Shown here: positions 61,786 through 64,000 of the stretch, piece after piece
How positions within the stretch are numbered: the stretch's first letter is position 1
Layout: the number at the start of each line of letters is the position of its first letter
From: Ewingella americana
GTDB lineage: Bacteria > Pseudomonadota > Gammaproteobacteria > Enterobacterales > Enterobacteriaceae
Length of the DNA: 64,000 nt
Direction of reading: 5' to 3'
Assembly: GCF_006438725.1 (NCBI RefSeq)
Contig: NZ_RCZD01000005.1
Coordinates: 231,588-295,587 of the forward strand
Translations under genes and position numbers: made by a program
The notes under the pieces: model-generated
The model's database searches: none
Told to the model about the DNA's origin: nothing
The model's input: only the letters and a program-made list of their open reading frames with translations

Positions 61786-62580
61786 ATGCAAGCATCTGTC
61801 ATTGAAAGCCCGACCGTGAGTTATCAGCGGGAAATAACCCGCCTGTGCATTGAATGTGCACTGATGCTGTTGCAGCACGGCGCAGAAAGTATGCTGGTTG
61901 AGCAACTGTCGGCTCGGTTGGGTATAGCGCTTGGCATGGACAATGTCGAAAGTTCGATTTCCGCCAACGCCGTGGTGCTAAGTACGATCAGTGCGGGCCA
62001 TTGCCTGACATCGACGCGCAAAAATACCGATCGCGGTATCAATATGCATGTGGTGACCGAGGTACAGCATATCGTGATTATGGCCGAACACCGCTTGCTT
62101 GAAAGCTCTCTGGTCGCCAAGCGGCTGAGAAACATCAAGCCGCTACGTTACCCGCGCTGGTTGATGATTCTGATGGTGGCGCTTTCCTGTGCCTGTTTTT
62201 GTAGACTCAACGGCGGCGGTTGGGACGCTTGTCTTGTCACACTGTTAGCCAGTGGCGTGGCGATGGCGGTGCGCCAGACTCTGACCATTCGCCAGACACA
62301 CCCGCTGCTCAACTTCTGCTGTACTGCATTTGTCGCCACTTCCATTTCTGGTTTATTGCTCAAGCTGAATATGTTCAGCCATGCCTCCAGCGTGGCGATG
62401 GCTGCCAGCGTTTTACTGCTGGTCCCTGGTTTCCCATTGATTAATGCCGTGGCTGATATGTTCAAAGGCCACGTGAATACCGGGTTGGCGCGCTGGACTA
62501 TGGCCAGCTTATTGACGCTGGCGACCTGTATCGGCGTGGTGATGGCGATGTCGTTGTGGGGACTACAGGGATGGAAATGA
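61786..62580 (+). CDS. yjjP: YjjP, ThrE-like succinate exporter subunit
   Basis: 264 residues (E. coli 256). The N-terminal soluble half matches DUF1212/ThrE: '[32 protein letters not shown]', followed by about four to five membrane segments with '[19 protein letters not shown]'. In E. coli YjjP and YjjB together export succinate. ATG 61786 is preceded by GAGG. The end overlaps the start of yjjB. Confidence 0.92.
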   Translation: MQASVIESPTVSYQREITRLCIECALMLLQHGAESMLVEQLSARLGIALGMDNVESSISANAVVLSTISAGHCLTSTRKNTDRGINMHVVTEVQHIVIMAEHRLLESSLVAKRLRNIKPLRYPRWLMILMVALSCACFCRLNGGGWDACLVTLLASGVAMAVRQTLTIRQTHPLLNFCCTAFVATSISGLLLKLNMFSHASSVAMAASVLLLVPGFPLINAVADMFKGHVNTGLARWTMASLLTLATCIGVVMAMSLWGLQGWK

Positions 62581-63041
62581 GTCTGTTGTGGGCGTTGGTT
62601 CAGGATATGTTGCTGGCAGCGGTGCCGGCGTTGGGCTTTGCCATGGTATTTAACGTTCCGCCACGTGCGCTGCGCTATTGTGCACTGCTGGGAGCGCTGG
62701 GGCATGGTTCCCGTATGCTGATGATGCAAACAGGTTTCAATGTTGAATGGGCTTCGCTACTGGCGGCTATACTGGTGGGCGTGATTGGTATCCACTGGTC
62801 GCGCTGGCTGCTGGCGCACCCCAAAGTCTTTACTGTCGCTGCCGTGATCCCGATGTTTCCCGGCATCTCAGCCTATACTGCGATGATTTCGGTGGTGGAA
62901 ATTTCGCATCTTGGTTACACCGAGGTGCTGATGTCCAGCGTCATTACCAATTTCCTGAAGGCCAGCTTTATCGTCGGTGCGCTTTCGATTGGTTTATCAC
63001 TGCCTGGGCTGTGGCTGTACCGTAAACGCCCCGGGGTGTAA
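62571..63041 (+). CDS. yjjB: YjjB, ThrE-like succinate exporter subunit
   Basis: 156 residues (E. coli 157), four to five membrane helices, DUF3815/ThrE C-terminal type. The family marks '[23 protein letters not shown]' and '[25 protein letters not shown]' are very close to E. coli. It partners YjjP. The start could be ATG 62571 or ATG 62577, both inside the end of yjjP, or GTG 62556; I chose the first ATG, which gives the E. coli length. The E. coli pair lies elsewhere, near yjjQ and bglJ. Confidence 0.9.
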   Translation: MEMSLLWALVQDMLLAAVPALGFAMVFNVPPRALRYCALLGALGHGSRMLMMQTGFNVEWASLLAAILVGVIGIHWSRWLLAHPKVFTVAAVIPMFPGISAYTAMISVVEISHLGYTEVLMSSVITNFLKASFIVGALSIGLSLPGLWLYRKRPGV

Positions 63042-63395
63042 GCCGCACTGTACAGGGTCAGAAAACACGCATAGGCAACAGTTTAATATATCGTATTATG
63101 GGGAATATTCCCCTGTTCTGGGATGGCTTTCCGGTCATCCTCGAAGTTTTCATGAGGATAAATCACGCATTGATGAGAGCCGTCTTATATCTGTGCACAG
63201 TGTGACTATCCCTATCGACGGCTTGAGGGGCTTTCCGTATAGTGTCAGCACTTTTTCGGGTCACAATTTATCCGTCATATTTCACGTTGCACAAACGTTG
63301 TTTGAATCGGTTCCTGACCGGTTTGGCCTTCGTTTACAGCCTTCCTGCAACTCGAATTATCGAGGGTAAACTCTACATTAATACAGGGCCTCACA
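63042..63395 (+). promoter_or_regulatory. yjjB-folA intergenic region
   Basis: 354 bp without a credible gene. It must contain the folA promoter. CCTGCAACTCGAATT at 63344-63358 looks like the end of a dispersed palindromic repeat of the 4288 and 7544 type, but no matching left arm is evident. No strong hairpin was seen. Confidence 0.4.
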
Positions 63396-63884
63396 ATGAT
63401 TATCAGCCTGATCGCCGCACTGGCGACGGATCGCGTTATTGGCATGGAAAACGCCATGCCTTGGCATTTACCGGCTGACCTGGCTTGGTTTAAGCGCAAT
63501 ACGCTGAACAAACCGGTCATCATGGGACGCAAAACGTTCGACTCTATTGGCCGTCCTTTACCTGGCCGTTTAAATATCGTCATCAGTTCAAATCCAGGTA
63601 CCCACGATGGCGTGACCTGGGTAAGCTCCGTTGACGCGGCGATTGCTGCTGCGGGCGACGTTGAGGAAGTCATGGTGATGGGCGGTGGCCGCGTGTATGA
63701 ACAGTTCCTGGATCGTGCCGACCGTTTATATCTGACACACATTGATGCCGAAGTGGAAGGGGACACGCAATTCCCGGATTACGAACCTGATCAATGGGAA
63801 AGCACGTTCAGCGAATTCCACGATGCCGATGCGCAGAACTCTCACGGTTATTGCTTTGAAATTTTGGATCGCAACCGGGATTAA
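63396..63884 (+). CDS. folA: Dihydrofolate reductase FolA
   Basis: Reduces dihydrofolate with NADPH, the target of trimethoprim. 162 residues (E. coli 159), with one extra residue at the start. Catalytic D28 is in '[13 protein letters not shown]', the Met20 loop is '[10 protein letters not shown]' (His where E. coli has Asn), '[15 protein letters not shown]' is the NADPH-binding stretch, and '[13 protein letters not shown]' follows. It lies ahead of a convergent minus-strand gene. Confidence 0.96.
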   Translation: MIISLIAALATDRVIGMENAMPWHLPADLAWFKRNTLNKPVIMGRKTFDSIGRPLPGRLNIVISSNPGTHDGVTWVSSVDAAIAAAGDVEEVMVMGGGRVYEQFLDRADRLYLTHIDAEVEGDTQFPDYEPDQWESTFSEFHDADAQNSHGYCFEILDRNRD

Positions 63885-63904
63885 TTCCGCAGCCTGGTCC
63901 AATC

Positions 63905-63930
63905 AAAAGGCACCTTTTCAGGTGCCTTTT
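63905..63930. terminator. Terminator between folA and the following minus-strand gene
   Basis: AAAAGGCACC (63905-63914) pairs with GGTGCCTTTT (63921-63930) around a 6-nt loop, symmetric and able to serve both directions. Confidence 0.85.
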
Positions 63931-63955
63931 GCATGTCCAGAGAACGCAGAATACT

Positions 63956-64000
63956 TCAGGACGCCTTGGGTGCCTGAGCCGGCTCTTTCTCACTGTTTCG
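63956..64000 (-). CDS. C-terminal end of a minus-strand gene, probably apaH (partial)
   Basis: A minus-strand frame open to the window edge ends at TGA 63956-63958 with 14 residues, 'RNSEKEPAQAPKAS'. It is too short to identify by sequence. In E. coli apaH (diadenosine tetraphosphatase) follows folA in the opposite direction, and the shared terminator at 63905-63930 fits such a convergent end. The assignment is by position only. Confidence 0.4.
   Translation of the reverse strand, partial: RNSEKEPAQAPKAS

Noticed and set aside
62977-63369. 130-codon frame overlapping yjjB and running towards folA
   Set aside because: It is out of frame with yjjB, Cys- and His-rich without a motif, and covers the likely folA promoter.

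Overview
The window is a chromosomal segment from a gamma-proteobacterium of the order Enterobacterales. Almost every protein is close in sequence to its Escherichia coli namesake. The order of genes follows the E. coli map across the 100/0-minute point: yjjV-deoCABD-yjjJ-smp-serB-radA-nadR-ettA-slt-trpR-yjjX-gpmB-rob-creA-arcA-yjjY-yjtD-thrLABC-yaaA-alsT-talB-mog-satP-dnaKJ-nhaAR-rpsT-ribF-ileS-lspA-fkpB-ispH-dapB-carAB-kefFC-folA. Several E. coli genes are absent from these positions (lplA, creBCD, rihC, cai/fix). Together with dispersed palindromic repeats and some inserted genes, this suggests the Yersiniaceae side of the order (Rahnella, Ewingella, Rouxiella or Serratia-like). The genus is inference.

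Layout. 1-5.2 kb: the end of yjjV and the deo nucleoside-catabolism operon, with readable DeoR, CRP and CytR control sites. 5.3-11.4 kb: the HipA-like kinase yjjJ, smp on the opposite strand, then serB-radA-nadR with a NadR operator before nadR. 11.5-15.2 kb: accessory block with a DUF3300/DUF2950 pair and an alcohol-dehydrogenase-like oxidoreductase. 15.4-24.7 kb: ettA, an inserted RcsA-like regulator, slt, trpR, yjjX, gpmB, rob, creA, arcA and the small gene yjjY. 25.1-31 kb: yjtD and the attenuated threonine operon. 31-43.7 kb: yaaA, alsT, talB, mog, an MFS transporter, satP, dnaKJ with a sigma-32 promoter, nhaAR, rpsT. 44-49.9 kb: ribF-ileS-lspA-fkpB-ispH. 49.9-52.1 kb: an SMP-30-like protein and a porin, in the place where E. 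coli has rihC. 52.7-61 kb: dapB, carAB with ARG boxes, kefFC. 61-64 kb: a LysE-family exporter, yjjPB, folA and the edge of a minus-strand gene, probably apaH.

Most of the window is housekeeping: nucleoside salvage, NAD control, serine, threonine, lysine, arginine and pyrimidine synthesis, chaperones, ion homeostasis, translation and lipoprotein maturation. I found no CRISPR array, prophage, transposase, tRNA or rRNA gene. I also found no convincing undescribed multi-gene system. The best candidates for new biology are small: tandem 12-bp repeats abutting the yjjJ start codon, the RcsA-like gene between ettA and slt, the DUF3300/DUF2950 pair with its upstream palindromes, yjjY opposite the arcA leader, and an unexplained long inverted repeat upstream of the porin.
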